A stretch of 64,000 bases of DNA from Apostichopus californicus. Lineage: Eukaryota; Echinodermata; Holothuroidea; Aspidochirotida; Stichopodidae. A program made the position numbers and the translations under genes. The first letter of the stretch is position 1. Each line of letters opens with the position of its first letter. Location of the stretch: the NCBI GenBank assembly GCA_020650975.1, contig JAIPMN010000670.1, positions 16,325 through 80,324 of the forward strand, read 5' to 3'. This document shows positions 50,495 to 62,800 of the stretch, piece by piece. The notes under the pieces are model-generated. The model saw nothing but the letters and a program-made list of their open reading frames with translations. It did no database searches and was not told where the DNA came from.

Positions 50495-50769
50495 CAGTGG
50501 CGTAGGAAGGTACTTTTGAGTGGGNNNNNNNNNNNNNNNNNNNNNNNNNNNNNNNNNNNNNNNNNNNNNNNNNNNNNNNNNNNNNNNNNNNNNNNNNNNN
50601 NNNNNNNNNNNNNNNNNNNNNNNNNNNNNNNNNNNNNNNNNNNNNNNNNNNNNNNNNNNNNNNNNNNNNNNNNNNNNNNNNNNNNNNNNNNNNNNNNNNC
50701 TTCCGCCCCTCCATATTTTTCACTGGGGGGTGGCGCCCCCCCCCCAGCCCCCCGGTTCCTACGCCCTTG
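50495..50769. mobile_element. hAT-type MITE holding the assembly gap
   Basis: Ends CAGTGGCGTAGGAA and (complement) CAAGGGCGTAGGAA are flanked by an exact 8-base duplication GAATTATG (50487-50494 and 50770-50777). The ends resemble those of the element at 44168. Its centre is unsequenced. Confidence 0.85.
50525..50699. other. Assembly gap of 175 Ns
   Basis: A run of N fills this interval. Both sides are G/C-homopolymer-rich, a likely reason for the gap. The stated length may be an estimate. Confidence 0.98.
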
Positions 50770-52370
50770 GAATTATGCGTGTAGCGCTTGGAGTGTCTAC
50801 TAGTAGTAACCTCAGATCACCGTGATCAATCATCAAACCCTTGCAAATTGGAAGGGGGCGAATTTTCTTGACAAAGTTCAAAACTGATGTTGTGCAGTGT
50901 AATTGTTGAGCCTTCCGAGCATATAGATTTCTGATTTTCTAGTTCAAAATGGAGATGAGAGAAGGGGGTGGGGTGGCCGCACTAGCTGGCACTTCACCTT
51001 CCTCTGTATTTTAGAAAGTGGTCAGATAGATGAGGTACAGACGAAATGGTTGCGATAATTACGTGTGCCCATTCTCTTGATATTATTTTACCAAAATAAA
51101 GGCTACATATAAACCGGTGTACATTCACGATCAACACATATATACGATTTCAAAGGAGCTTCTGTTGGTTTTGTAAAACTTGGGGTTCACTAACGAAAAC
51201 TTTTTTTTGTGCACCACTGGTTACAGAGTTCTCCTCTCTTAAATAGCGGAAGTGTTCAAACATTTATATAGAGTTTTAACGACTGCAAAATAACTTCTAC
51301 CATGTCTGCGCGTGTAACATACATACCGAAGCATTCGAAGTAAGCTGTTCAAGACTTTAAGTAAGACCTCCCATGAAATATACTTTGCCAGAAATACATA
51401 GCTACACATTTGTGAAGTGGCCGAATTGCCCATAGCTGTGCCTATTGTGGAGCAATTGGACAATGAGGTCAACCTTCGTGACAGTTTAAATTAACTGACA
51501 TGGGCGAATAGTCTAAGGTAAAATACAAATTCACTGACACAGCCTTCACGTTATTTTGGATCAGTGTTACAAGTTACAACTGAGTCCCTAACGCTGTCAA
51601 AACTCAGATACTAATCCATTTTAGGGGAAACTCACTTCTCGTTTCTTACACGTTTGGCGTTCATTCGTAATGTTAGTTGACATGAATATTCATATTTGTA
51701 TGCCTTAGCAACCTTTCCGTCCAAACAACCGCAAAATGGTAGATACTGTTCAACGCTATTTGTAAAATTGTGAGTAAAATTGATATTTATTTGAAACTAC
51801 TGTCAAATTTGTCTCCGGATAAAAGTATATCTTTCTTTGCAAAGTAAAAGAGTAATTTAAGTGAAGCACTTTGGGGCTGTAGCCTCGCAAATGGGCAATG
51901 ACCTGACTGTGATTGAACTGTTGCGCCAATCAAACCTAAGTTACAGCTACACTATTCTATTGCATAGGTACCATATTCGCGAAAGAACTTACTTGAAAAC
52001 TTCGAAATAGACTAGCTTACTCCAACTCCCAGTCTTGCTGTTCGCCTGGCTGCCTACAAATAACCTATGGCCTACTCTTTATCCTTATTCACTGCAGCAG
52101 CTGGATATAAGGTGAAATCACAATCCGACATTGAAAACCACCTAGCTGGAGTGTGGTTTGGTGATTTAGGTCTAGGCCTAGGCTAAGGTTACACACAAAT
52201 TAGCCAAATGTTGAGCCAAATTAAGGCTGGAATAAACAAACCAATGACTTAATATGTTTCCGATTATTGTCTGGAATTTTTTTTATCTTACCCTTAGTTA
52301 AAACGTTATATTTGCCTAACTTCTAACAGTATCATGTGTTTCCAAGCAGCTACCACTGTACCAGTATAGT

Positions 52371-52863
52371 CAGTATTGCGAATTTCGGACACCTACGAAT
52401 TTCGGACACCCCTAAGAAATACACGATTTCACCATGACAACCTACAGGAAGAGCCAAATTTCACCAAAAAGTACAAAGCTACAGTTATTTTCTCTCCAAA
52501 ATGACCCGTGTGCAAGTAAATACTTACATATTTGTCAATAAAATGACGGAGATCTATGAAGTCTGTTATAAATACTGAAAGAGCAACTGCGCCACCAATT
52601 TTATCACCAGCGCCACACTGTGGGACTGTGTGTCCGAAAATTCGCAATACTCTAGCAAAGAAATACCAGTTACACAATCACAAGAATCTTCTTGGAATAC
52701 AACGTGAAAACAGTTTGCAGGAAAGAAAGTTTGGCCGTGCATCGTAATATAACACACTTCTCCCACCATATCAAGTATATTTTCAGGTGATTTATACCAG
52801 AAGATATAGTTTTGGGGTGTTTTAAGGCTTAGGTGTCCGGAATTCGAAGTGTCCATGCTACTG
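52371..52863. mobile_element. MITE with nested inverted repeats upstream of CFAP65
   Basis: The left end CAGTATTGCGAATTTCGGAC, followed by a second cgaatttcggacacc, is mirrored by the right end (complement CAGTAGCATGGACACTTCGA, then attccggacacctaag). A further inverted copy, gtgtccgaaaattcgcaata, lies inside at 52628-52650. A target duplication is not clear (TAGT at most). Confidence 0.65.
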
Positions 52864-53657
52864 TTGTTAGTTTTATGCCTTATTTATGGACTGCCTTGAA
52901 GTAGGCTGAAGTTAGGCTAAGATCAGACTATAGTATTCAAATATTTCATGTTAAATTGTTTGATGTGATTTGAAGGATGTTCAAAGTCAGGTTTGGAGAC
53001 TTTAAATTGTCCAATGATATAAAAAAAAAATTAATTCCTTCAAACAATTTTCAGTTACAGGGATTTTGTTTCAAATTTATGAATGACAAATCTCGACCTG
53101 AGGACTATATGTTATTTCTGTTGGTTTTGTATCCAGCACAGTTAGCTGAAGCAACAGTTAGAAAAAGTACAGAATTGGGCCTTTTGTTGGGCCTGTTAAA
53201 TTTCGGGAGAATCATCAGAGGTTAAATTGGTGTTACTGGAAATAGGACGCATTCCAGTTTGTGTTATACATGAATTACTTTGTATATTGTAAAGATTGTT
53301 AGTGGTGTTGTAATATTAATGTGAGAGATAAACATGCAGAATAGCCATGTTTGTTTTTTAATTCTGGCATTCTTGACCTTGGCCCCACTGAACAGTTTGC
53401 AATTAAATTTAATAAATCGTTGTGATTTGCAGCAGGAAGCCAGGCATAACTTCGCACAATGCTACTATCTAACATTATTTTATATTTTCCTCTGGATTTT
53501 TATTGAAATTTCAGGAAATGTTAGTCAAGAACATTTGTATGTGAAGTTTTAGGTTATTTGATATCCTTACAGTAGCTGCTCATCGAGTGGACAAATTTAA
53601 TAGACCTAGCCGATTAACTGCATTGATCTCTCTGTTACCTTGTAGCCTTGAATCACC

Positions 53658-53854
53658 ATGCCAGTTGCTGTGGCACAAAGGACACATGCAAGCAGATTTA
53701 AAGACCGTAGGGTCAAGCAACACCCCAAACAAACACATTTTGGCATTGAAGTTGCCAAAGGTTTGGTCTGGAAAGAATGGGAACCTGGTGGAGAGTATAC
53801 CAAGCATGTTATCCTTAAAAACGTTAATGTGAAAACCCAGAAGTTCAAGTACAG
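53658..53854 (+). CDS. CFAP65: CFAP65 first coding exon
   Basis: 197 bases, phase 2 out (TACAG|gtaagt). After a basic N-terminus of about 27 residues comes FGIEVAKGLVWKEWEPGGEY and LKNVNVKTQKFKY, the human WGIEVAEELHWKGWELG block that opens the first Ig-like domain. Confidence 0.93.
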
Positions 53855-56800
53855 GTAAGTGATGAACTAGGTAATATTTGGTTTAAGTTGGAGAAATAAC
53901 CTGAAAGGCTCCTTTTCAGCAAGAGAGTTCTCTGCACAGAATGTGACTCAATTCTAAAATAATTAGCAAACTGTGGATGGTAATATTGAGGTCTATATTG
54001 AGGCAATTAAGTCTGAAGTTTGGACAGGCCTGAATTTTTTTTTTTCGAAGCCACAAAACTCAAGTTGCATTTGTCGACACATTTACAAATATGTCACTGT
54101 CGTGGATTTTGGCACTTTTTGTGTTGTATGAGAATGCTCGCATATAGATGACATATACTATAGATGGAGTATTCCACCCCCACATAGGCCACAACTAATC
54201 AAACCATACAGAAAACTTCCAGTGAAGATAAGCAGATCCCTTCTATGAGTGGCATGCTGGGAAAAAGTGGGTTAACAATCCTGAAACTTCTGAAAAAATT
54301 ATATCATGAGAAGACATTCCATTGGGGTCTCAAGTTTGCTTCTTTAGTATCAATCAATCAGAACAAAAGACTTCAGTCTTTTCCCGGGAAAATGCAAAAA
54401 AGATATGCCTCACAATCTTGCACTTATCAGGATATGTGGACCTATTAGGCTTGAGCACCCTAAAAGCCTACCCTACCCTACCCGGGTATGTAGTGAGATT
54501 TTGACTCTGTCTGGCCCTTTGCTCCAACCAACTTTTTTTCTTCTCTGGCCCCTCGTAGAAAATTGATTGAAAACCTCTGCAAAGGATGAAAATGTTATTT
54601 GAAGATAATTACAGTTTTTCACTTTGATTTAATATCAGTCTATATCTGTTCCTGAATCCTCAAAATTGAGTGATGCTATCCTACTTCCTACTATTTTGTT
54701 TGTTTGTTTTGTAGCTCTCCCAACTCTAGGTTTTTCTCCACTCTTTATCCGGAGCCCATCGTTCTGAGTGCTGGAACAAGTTTCAAATTACCGGTGACTT
54801 TCAGACCGCTGGAGAAGAATATTTACGAAGACAGTATCGAATTCTATACACAGGTTGGTAAAAAGATTTTGTGGCTTCGGATTACCTACGGGATTTATGC
54901 ATCGAAAATGATGTACGTTCCAACTGAAATCCTTTTTATGGAAAAGTATGCACTCGAAACCAACAATTTCTTTTGCAAATTTTGAAGTTTACAAGTTGGC
55001 CCATCAAAAAGAAGGTAAACCAATATATTGAATATAACTTGTTTTAACTTACATTTTCAGTAACTTTCAAACTGATTTGCCTCAAAAAATATCTCGATAC
55101 ATAATTGTGCATTTCTGACATGTAGATATGTCCTTCACATGCACATGAGACAGGGATCTTTCCCTGACAAGTGATATTTCCACTGCAGTTTGAAAGTCAA
55201 TGGTATACCTAAAAACAGAGATATTTTACTCTAATAATAACAGAAAACCATTTAATTCAAAACATTAAAGACTTCTGTTTTAACATTACCCATAAGCAGT
55301 ATTATGATGGAGTTTTTTTTATATATTCAACATCTTCGAACAATAGCAATGAAAGAGTCCACTTATGTATTTTATAAGCACCCTGTTGTATAAACATGAT
55401 ATTTAAGCACACTGTCTAATAAACACTCTACCTGTTTGTATGTCATTTCCATTCAGGACGGCTCCTTCAATGTTCCCATCGTGGCGGTGCTGCCGAGATA
55501 CGTGTTATCTTTACCAGAACATTTGAATTTCGGGATGTGCGCTTCGCAGTATCATGTGGATATGACATTTGAACTCAAGAATGTAAGGTGAGTGTTTTGA
55601 CAAACCGCTGCGAGAAATTTAGCCGTCGTCAGTCGTAATGAAGTCGTCAATATGCCGTACTGGTTGGACTATTTGTTAACAATTATCGAGAAAGTGCACA
55701 TGTTCAGTACTTCTACTCTTTCGTCTAGTCCTGCTGTCTGTTTGTTTCTCAAACTATACCAATTCAGTTTTCATGGGTGTAACACTAGGCTGCATTAGTT
55801 TGTGATTGTAAAGCCATCAAAGTTATTAAGAACACCTTGTTGCTGTTTTAACAAAATTTGACACAGTTTGTATTTTGCTGGAATATATCAGATTGCTACT
55901 CAGGAATAACTGATTTATGACACCTGGTGAAATAAGTTTGGTATAGTCAGTCAAATCAAGCATTCCTTCGACTGTAAAATTCCTATTATTTTAGCCACCG
56001 TGGAGCTGGCAGCAGAAAACAAAAGTGGGCCTTGTGATCTAAGGATTGTAGGTTCGAGTCCTGGCCAGATCATTACGTTGTGTCCTTCCTAGGGCAAGGC
56101 ACTTTATCTCCATTGCCTCTCTTCAACTAGGTGTATAAATGGGGACCTGTGATATAAAAGTGTCAGTTGGGCGCTGTTTAGCTGCTGCCATATGGAGGGC
56201 TTGTCTATATGTTTGACAGGTTATCGTTGACCAGGGTAATATTGTGATGGCGTCTTGAGCTCCGTTATCAATCTAATTATTAATTAATTAAGGTAGGTTG
56301 GGAAAGAAATATTATACAAGGAGAAAAAGTAAGTCAATTTTTCTTTCCTACTGTTTTTATCAAAGGGAAATTGAAAATTTATATCGTCGATGTCGTTTAA
56401 CAATCCATCAGCGACATTTGTGCCAAGCATTTCACTCAATCGGTTGTTTTGCTTTTCTTTACAGTGAGCTTAAGACTGAATTCCAGTGGCTTGTTGGGTT
56501 GCCTTTTACTCTGGAGCCATCAAGTGGATGCCTTGAACCCAAATCAAAGTGCACCATCATCGCTACTTTTAAGCCCACCGCATCCCTGGTGTATGAAACT
56601 GTGGCAGAATGTTTATTTGGAGACAAATTAGCATGCAAAAAAACACTTAACCTTGAAGGCATAGGTAAGGAGCCTTCATAAAGATTGCCTCTTGAGAGGA
56701 GAGAAAAGGGGGAGAAGGGGGGGGGGGGTTGTGGAGGGAGGAGAAGGAAGGTGATATTAGCATTTGCAGTATAGCTAGTTTTTGTGATATTTTCAGTTTA

Positions 56801-59800
56801 ATATAAATTGTAAATTTTCTTGCTTTTTGAATTGCTTTAATTATTGATTAATTTAAATTCACTGTGAAGTGGAATATAATTAACAAAGGTAACATTAATT
56901 TGACATGATATATAAATGACAATTTCAAGTAATGTTCATCTGCCAAGCTTTTCTGAAAGCCACCAGTAAACATGGTGGTGGTGGGGGGGGTGTGGGGGGG
57001 GTGGTTGGACTTGTTTTGTAGCAAACAGTATATGTGATTATGATATGTCAGAGTTGAAATAACATATGAACATACATCTGGACATATGTAAAATATATGA
57101 ACATATAACATGAACATATCTGAACATATATAACATATCAAATAGTATATCAGGAACAATGGTTATATCTTTCATAAACTTGTCTTCTAGCTGAATCTGG
57201 GGGGTGGGAGGGGGGATCATTTATATTCTGTTAGGTTTTTTCCTTCTTTATGTTATACCTATAATTTCAAATAATTTATGTAACCTGCTATTTCTAATCT
57301 CTTTCAGGAAAGTTTCCACATTTACTCGTTAGTCCCGACGGCAAGGTTCCCAACGCATCGGACAGTCTAGGACTCGAAAGCATCATTTCATTCGGAGAAG
57401 TCGCAATCGGTGCAACGGGGAGTAGATGCATCGAACTTCATAATTTGTCGCCTGTAAGTTTAGAGTTATGGAAAATATTCAAAGTGAAAATTGAGTAAAA
57501 CTTTTACAATGGGAATATCCTTTTTGTAGAAACAAACAAGCAACGCAGGGTGTCACTTCAGATTATAGATTGCATTTCAGTACTGTGTTTCGGAGCATTT
57601 GTAAAACAGTTAAATGAGGTTGCAACAATGTGACTGTAGTGAACATTAAGATATACAAAAGGTAGTTTTGAGTTTACTTCAATCTTTATTAAATTGAGAG
57701 TTTAACTGTACGGTATGTATATTATGAGTTCAAGCATGAAAGCCTTGAAAGCTGGTGTTTTCCCAAAGACTCTGGGAAGTCAGAAGTTGAAGACAACTGA
57801 CAATGAGCAAATACATGTGAAAAACACATGAAACAGATTACAACCAACTCTTAAACTAACAGTAAACAACAAAAAATGATAAAAGCTGAAAACTATACTC
57901 AACTATATTTATCATTTATTTCTGTATTTTGAATTTAGCAGTGTCAAATGTCTGACAAAGTACTGCTGTGATGTGTACAATATCGCTTTGCTAGACACAG
58001 CCATGAGATCCCACTCCTAGCTTGCGATAACGATTATTTTTTTTTATTAGTAGCGATTTGTGTAAGGATGAGAGTTTCTATGTACGAGAAGATCCATCTT
58101 CATAATTTAATTATAATTTTTTTCATTTTTTCATAATTTTTTTCATAATTTTTTGGGTTATGTTTAATATTTGGACCTATCTTTTGATTTTAAGGTGAAT
58201 GCACCTTTCACCATCAAACATCCTTCAGCCAAGATTCGAATGGACACAGTCTTCCAGTGCACTGAACAGGATGGCATAGCACCAGCGCAGAGTATCTGTA
58301 AGATACCGGTAAGAATACACTAAGAAAATACACAATATTTTACACACAATAATACACAAAATACACTAAGAAAATACACAATAAATGCAAAACTAAGAAA
58401 ATACACAATACAAATACAGAATACACAATAAGAAAACTCCTCCTCAATACATTTGTTCATCTGTCATACTGTAATAACCATGCCAGGTTCAGAGCAAGTT
58501 GATGCCATTTAAATCAAAAACATATAATGTCACATCTGTAACGTTTCTCATTTCTTTGGGAAAGCCTATTAAGTGGCACTACTTGAAATTAAAAGTCAAT
58601 GAATAGACAAGCTCTTTCAAAATAGTTTGATAAATTCTAAAAATTTGAATTTATAAATAGAAATGTCATAATTATAATTAACATTTCATAAGTTTAGCAG
58701 ATTTATTTTAGCTTGTAACTGTTGACTGAAGATAAGAAAAGAACCTGTCAAAAATTTGGAAATGTTTTCTTTCTAGATGGTTCTTCATTTTTTTTTTTTA
58801 AACTTTTCGTGCCGCTTGCTTACATGATGTGTACATTGGAATTTGTTTTTATTGCTTTCCATTTGTTCATTCGTAACTAAGGTAACCTTTACTCCCAACA
58901 ATGTCTTGGAGGAGAGCGTCGATTACTTGGAAGTTCACGCCATCAGCAGCGTTAGCAAGATGACTGTAAAACTGACCGGAAAATGCAAAGGTAAGATCCA
59001 TGTCCCCATTATTGTCTAAAGCTTTAAAAGCTTTTAAATCTTTTAAAGCTATTAAAGTTACTTATAATCCGATAAATCGTTAAGATTTTGATTTTGGCAA
59101 AAGTGAGCTAAAAAATATCTTCCATATTATAATCTGAATTTCTAAAACATGTTTTGTTTTTTTCAAGGTAAACACTGAAAACCAAACAAGCCACAAGTTT
59201 TTCACTGAATTTTGCAAATGAAGTTTTTTTAGATCAATTTAAAGTTTCACATTCTGCGTGTTTTGAACACCTGGTAGCATTCAGCAAACATATTAAGGCC
59301 CTTAGGCTAACTACAATTTTTTCAAATATTGTTAAATAGTCATATCATTATTAGTTCTTGCCAAGGACCAATATGTACACTCATTTTCTGGGTCAGCTTG
59401 CCCAATTGAAATGATAAATAACTATGAAAACCAATGAAGTTTTTACCCTGAGCATGATATGCCACTGTTGGGCAGAATAATTATCCAATTAAAGTTGTGT
59501 TTAGTCATTTTGGAGAAGAAAGATAGAGTAAGAAATGAGAGTTTATTGGTATATTTACTTATTTACTTCTCAGGAGTTTTAAAGTAACCTTTTCCTTTCG
59601 ATTGTTGTCTGTTGTTGCCAGATGCATTTTTCAAAATATCGCCAGATTTAAAAAAAGAAATCATATCTTTCCGATACCAAATGCTAATACAAATACAATA
59701 CAAATACAAAATGCTAAATGTAGTTGGGACTTAAAGATGCCAACAATTCTCTCCAATTTTGCTAGGCAATCAACTTAAGCCAAATAGAAACTCCTTTTAA

Positions 59801-62800
59801 AAGTGAGAAATCATCCCAACTTTCCTTTAAATGATCATTAATTTAGCGAACAATTCAACACTCCAGTTAATCGTGACAAACTTGTATTCCAGATAGTTTT
59901 TGTACTGACTTATTGTCATGTACTAACTCAAGTGAATGCTGCCTTGACAATTTAAATGTCATTTGACAGCAGTGTCCCCCCCTTCCCCACCCCCCCCCTT
60001 TAATGAGATTATAATTTGATGAATATTTGCAGATTCAAAACAAAAGCAAAAATGCTGGATAAGACCCAAACTAAGTTTTTTGAGGGAATGTATCCTAAAC
60101 TCTCAGCGAAACATAAAAAGTAATAGATTAGAATCTTAAACACAGTCAGTGGGTTTCATTCTTTGGGTGTATCCACCACACATAGTAAGAAACAGTGCAG
60201 TGTTTTAAAGTAAATATATGCCTTACATGGAATTCCTGCATTATTTATTAGGCCTATATTTATTACACCTATTTATTTTATATTATTTTTATTTTATATT
60301 ATTTCTTAGGCCTATAGAAAAGCTCCTCATCTTCATAAACGTCTTTTATTTTTGAGTTTGTCTTAAAATTAAGCATTTCAAGTTGTATGTTTTCCCCTAA
60401 GTTTTTAATTTTTTTTAAGTTTTATTAAACTTTTGTCTTCATCAGGACCTAAAGTGTCCCTTAGTAACCGTGTCCTTGACTTTGGACGTATTAATTCTGG
60501 GGATACGTCTACTTGCCCCTTGAAGATAATAAATAATTCGGATGTCGCCGCAGCTTTCCAGGTATGTCACTGTTTGACCTCTGACCTTTGTGTGTTATTA
60601 AGTTTATATTGTTATATATACATTAAGTGGAGGCTTACAGGGATATAAAAAAAATTAAAAAACGTTTTTTTTTCTTTCTGGTTTGATAATTTAATAACTG
60701 TTGAGAAGTTAATGGATATATGTGGTTTTTATAACTTGTTATATATGTATGTATGTATATATATATATATATATGTAAATATATGGCTCATGATAATGGA
60801 TGGTGTTGTCTGGACTAGACAGCCATCCTACAGTGGCCGACAGACTACTGCATACCAACTTAAGGTTCTACGTCACTGCACTCAGTAAGTATTTGTTTTA
60901 GTGTCTGCCTTTAGCCATTCATTTGTTTTGTTTGTTCAGGGTGCACAGGCCTGGCTTCAGTAGAATATAATACTTTTCGGCTATACACAATTTGCGATTT
61001 TTCATTGCGGGGTTGTTGAACTGGCTTTTGTGATAATCCTCCACTTGATGTTGTAGTCTTGATTGTCATTCTTTAATTCCCAGATGTGTTTGCTTTATGT
61101 AAATATATATATCTATATATGATATATATATATGATTTAATGTGAAAGATTACTAGAATATTAACGTTTTAAATTGATTTATTTCATGATTTGATAATTG
61201 CTGATGAGTTAATGGTATGATTTTGGTGGTTTTTTGCTCACATCAATTAATAATTTTTCATTTCAATGACAATATTTCAATTAATTCCTGTTCATTCTTT
61301 TCTTTCTTTCCGACCTTCAGTTCATGACTGACGGCAGTGAGAGCGTTTTCCAGTTCGGCGTCGATTATGACGTTATTCAGCCAAACACCACCCAGACAGT
61401 CATTATCCACTTTAAACCCATTCATCCCATCAACTACTTCAGACGAGTAGCATGTCTCGTCCAAAATCAGGTATTTGTCAAACAAAACGTAAAGGATTTA
61501 TCCAACTTAAACTGTTGTTCACCAAAGAGTTATAGCACCATAAGTTCATATATGGTAAACGGTACAACGTTACGTTATGTTATGTTACTATAGTATCTTA
61601 TCCGTCAACGTAAACCAAGGGATAGGCGTTTCTTGTATTTGTGAAATTAAAACCAAAAAATCTGATGTGACTGTCTCATAGGCCTTATACAATGAACTCA
61701 CGAAAATAGACTATTGTGAATGCTTTAAATATTACTGTATTGAGGTCTATTTTGTTTTTTAATGTATTTCTGGCTATGTTTATGAGTTAGTAAGAGGAAA
61801 TTTTGTGACCAAATGTTTCTGTTTGAAATTGTTGACTATAGCTACCAAGGTTGTCTGGATATGTTTATATACCATATAGATTATTTAGGAAGGAAACATA
61901 CTATTAGAATTGAGTGGGGGCTGGTGGGGTAGGGGAGGGGAGGGAGGGATTCATAAGTAATCCACATTCTATACATGCAGTTAACAAAAACAGATGATTT
62001 TAAAGAAAACCAGATAGTTTTATCAAAAAAGTGATATGAATGCTGCCCTTATTGATTTATAAATTTAGATTTATAATATTGGTATTATACTTTTGTTGTT
62101 CTTTCCGAAGGATCCGTTGTTTGTAGATTTGATTGGAACTTGCCACACAGAGTTGGCTAAGCCAGCTATTTTACAACCAAAACATCTGGACAAATACAGA
62201 ATCCATGAAGCCAGGGGATTTTCAGTGTTTCCTCCTGAGGTGAGTAGACAGTTATATTAAAGAATCAACAAATCATTATTAAGTGGGTGGATGTACCATA
62301 GGTGTACTGTTGAAATATAATTCCTTAAAAGTACTTTTTTTTTTAGCGTTTGTCTTTTGTATTTGAACTAGCTTCTCTTCTTCAACTCGGTAGAAATCAT
62401 TTCATAAAGAAAGATAGAAATTGAGTTATCTGTTGGAAGCTTTTCTCTGGGAGGGTATAAAAAAAATATTGATAGCCCCTAGGTACATCTGTTGTAATAA
62501 TGTGTCTTGGCATAGGGAAAGCGTAATGTTTGCTTTGAAATTCAGCAGACTTTTTGTAATATGTGGTATGTTACTTCTGACATTAAATGCAAGGAGCTAA
62601 TTCCAGCAGACAATTTTTTCTCAAGTCTTCTTCATAATGTAAGGTGTTGCATTCTACATATAACCTTTACTCTTAATTGTTTTTACCATTTTAAGGTTTT
62701 AAGTGTTGTTTTATTCTTTCCATTTGTTTTAAATTTTTTCCCTCAGCAATTGAATGAGATGTTAAAAGAAGGAAAGTTACAACAAGACCCCAAGGGGGCA

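Larger units (their letters stand above)
48724..53645. promoter_or_regulatory. Spacer between divergent NAGS and CFAP65, expected to hold both promoters
   Basis: NAGS starts leftward at 48687 and CFAP65 rightward at 53658, so both promoters and any untranslated first exons should lie in these 4.9 kb. I cannot place a TATA box, CpG island or first exon with confidence. The interval also contains a repeat copy (48908), a gapped MITE (50495-50769) and the MITE at 52371-52863. Frames at 51239-51472 (-) and 52977-53225 (+) have no recognisable product. Confidence 0.5.

Noticed and set aside
52977-53225. 82-codon frame upstream of CFAP65 as a possible extra CFAP65 exon
   Set aside because: No similarity to the human N-terminus, and the in-frame TGA at 53649 would block translation into CFAP65.
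54854-54985. Reading frame continuing past CFAP65 exon 2
   Set aside because: Homology to CFAP65 stops at CAG and resumes in phase at 55457; the continuation has no match and is intron.
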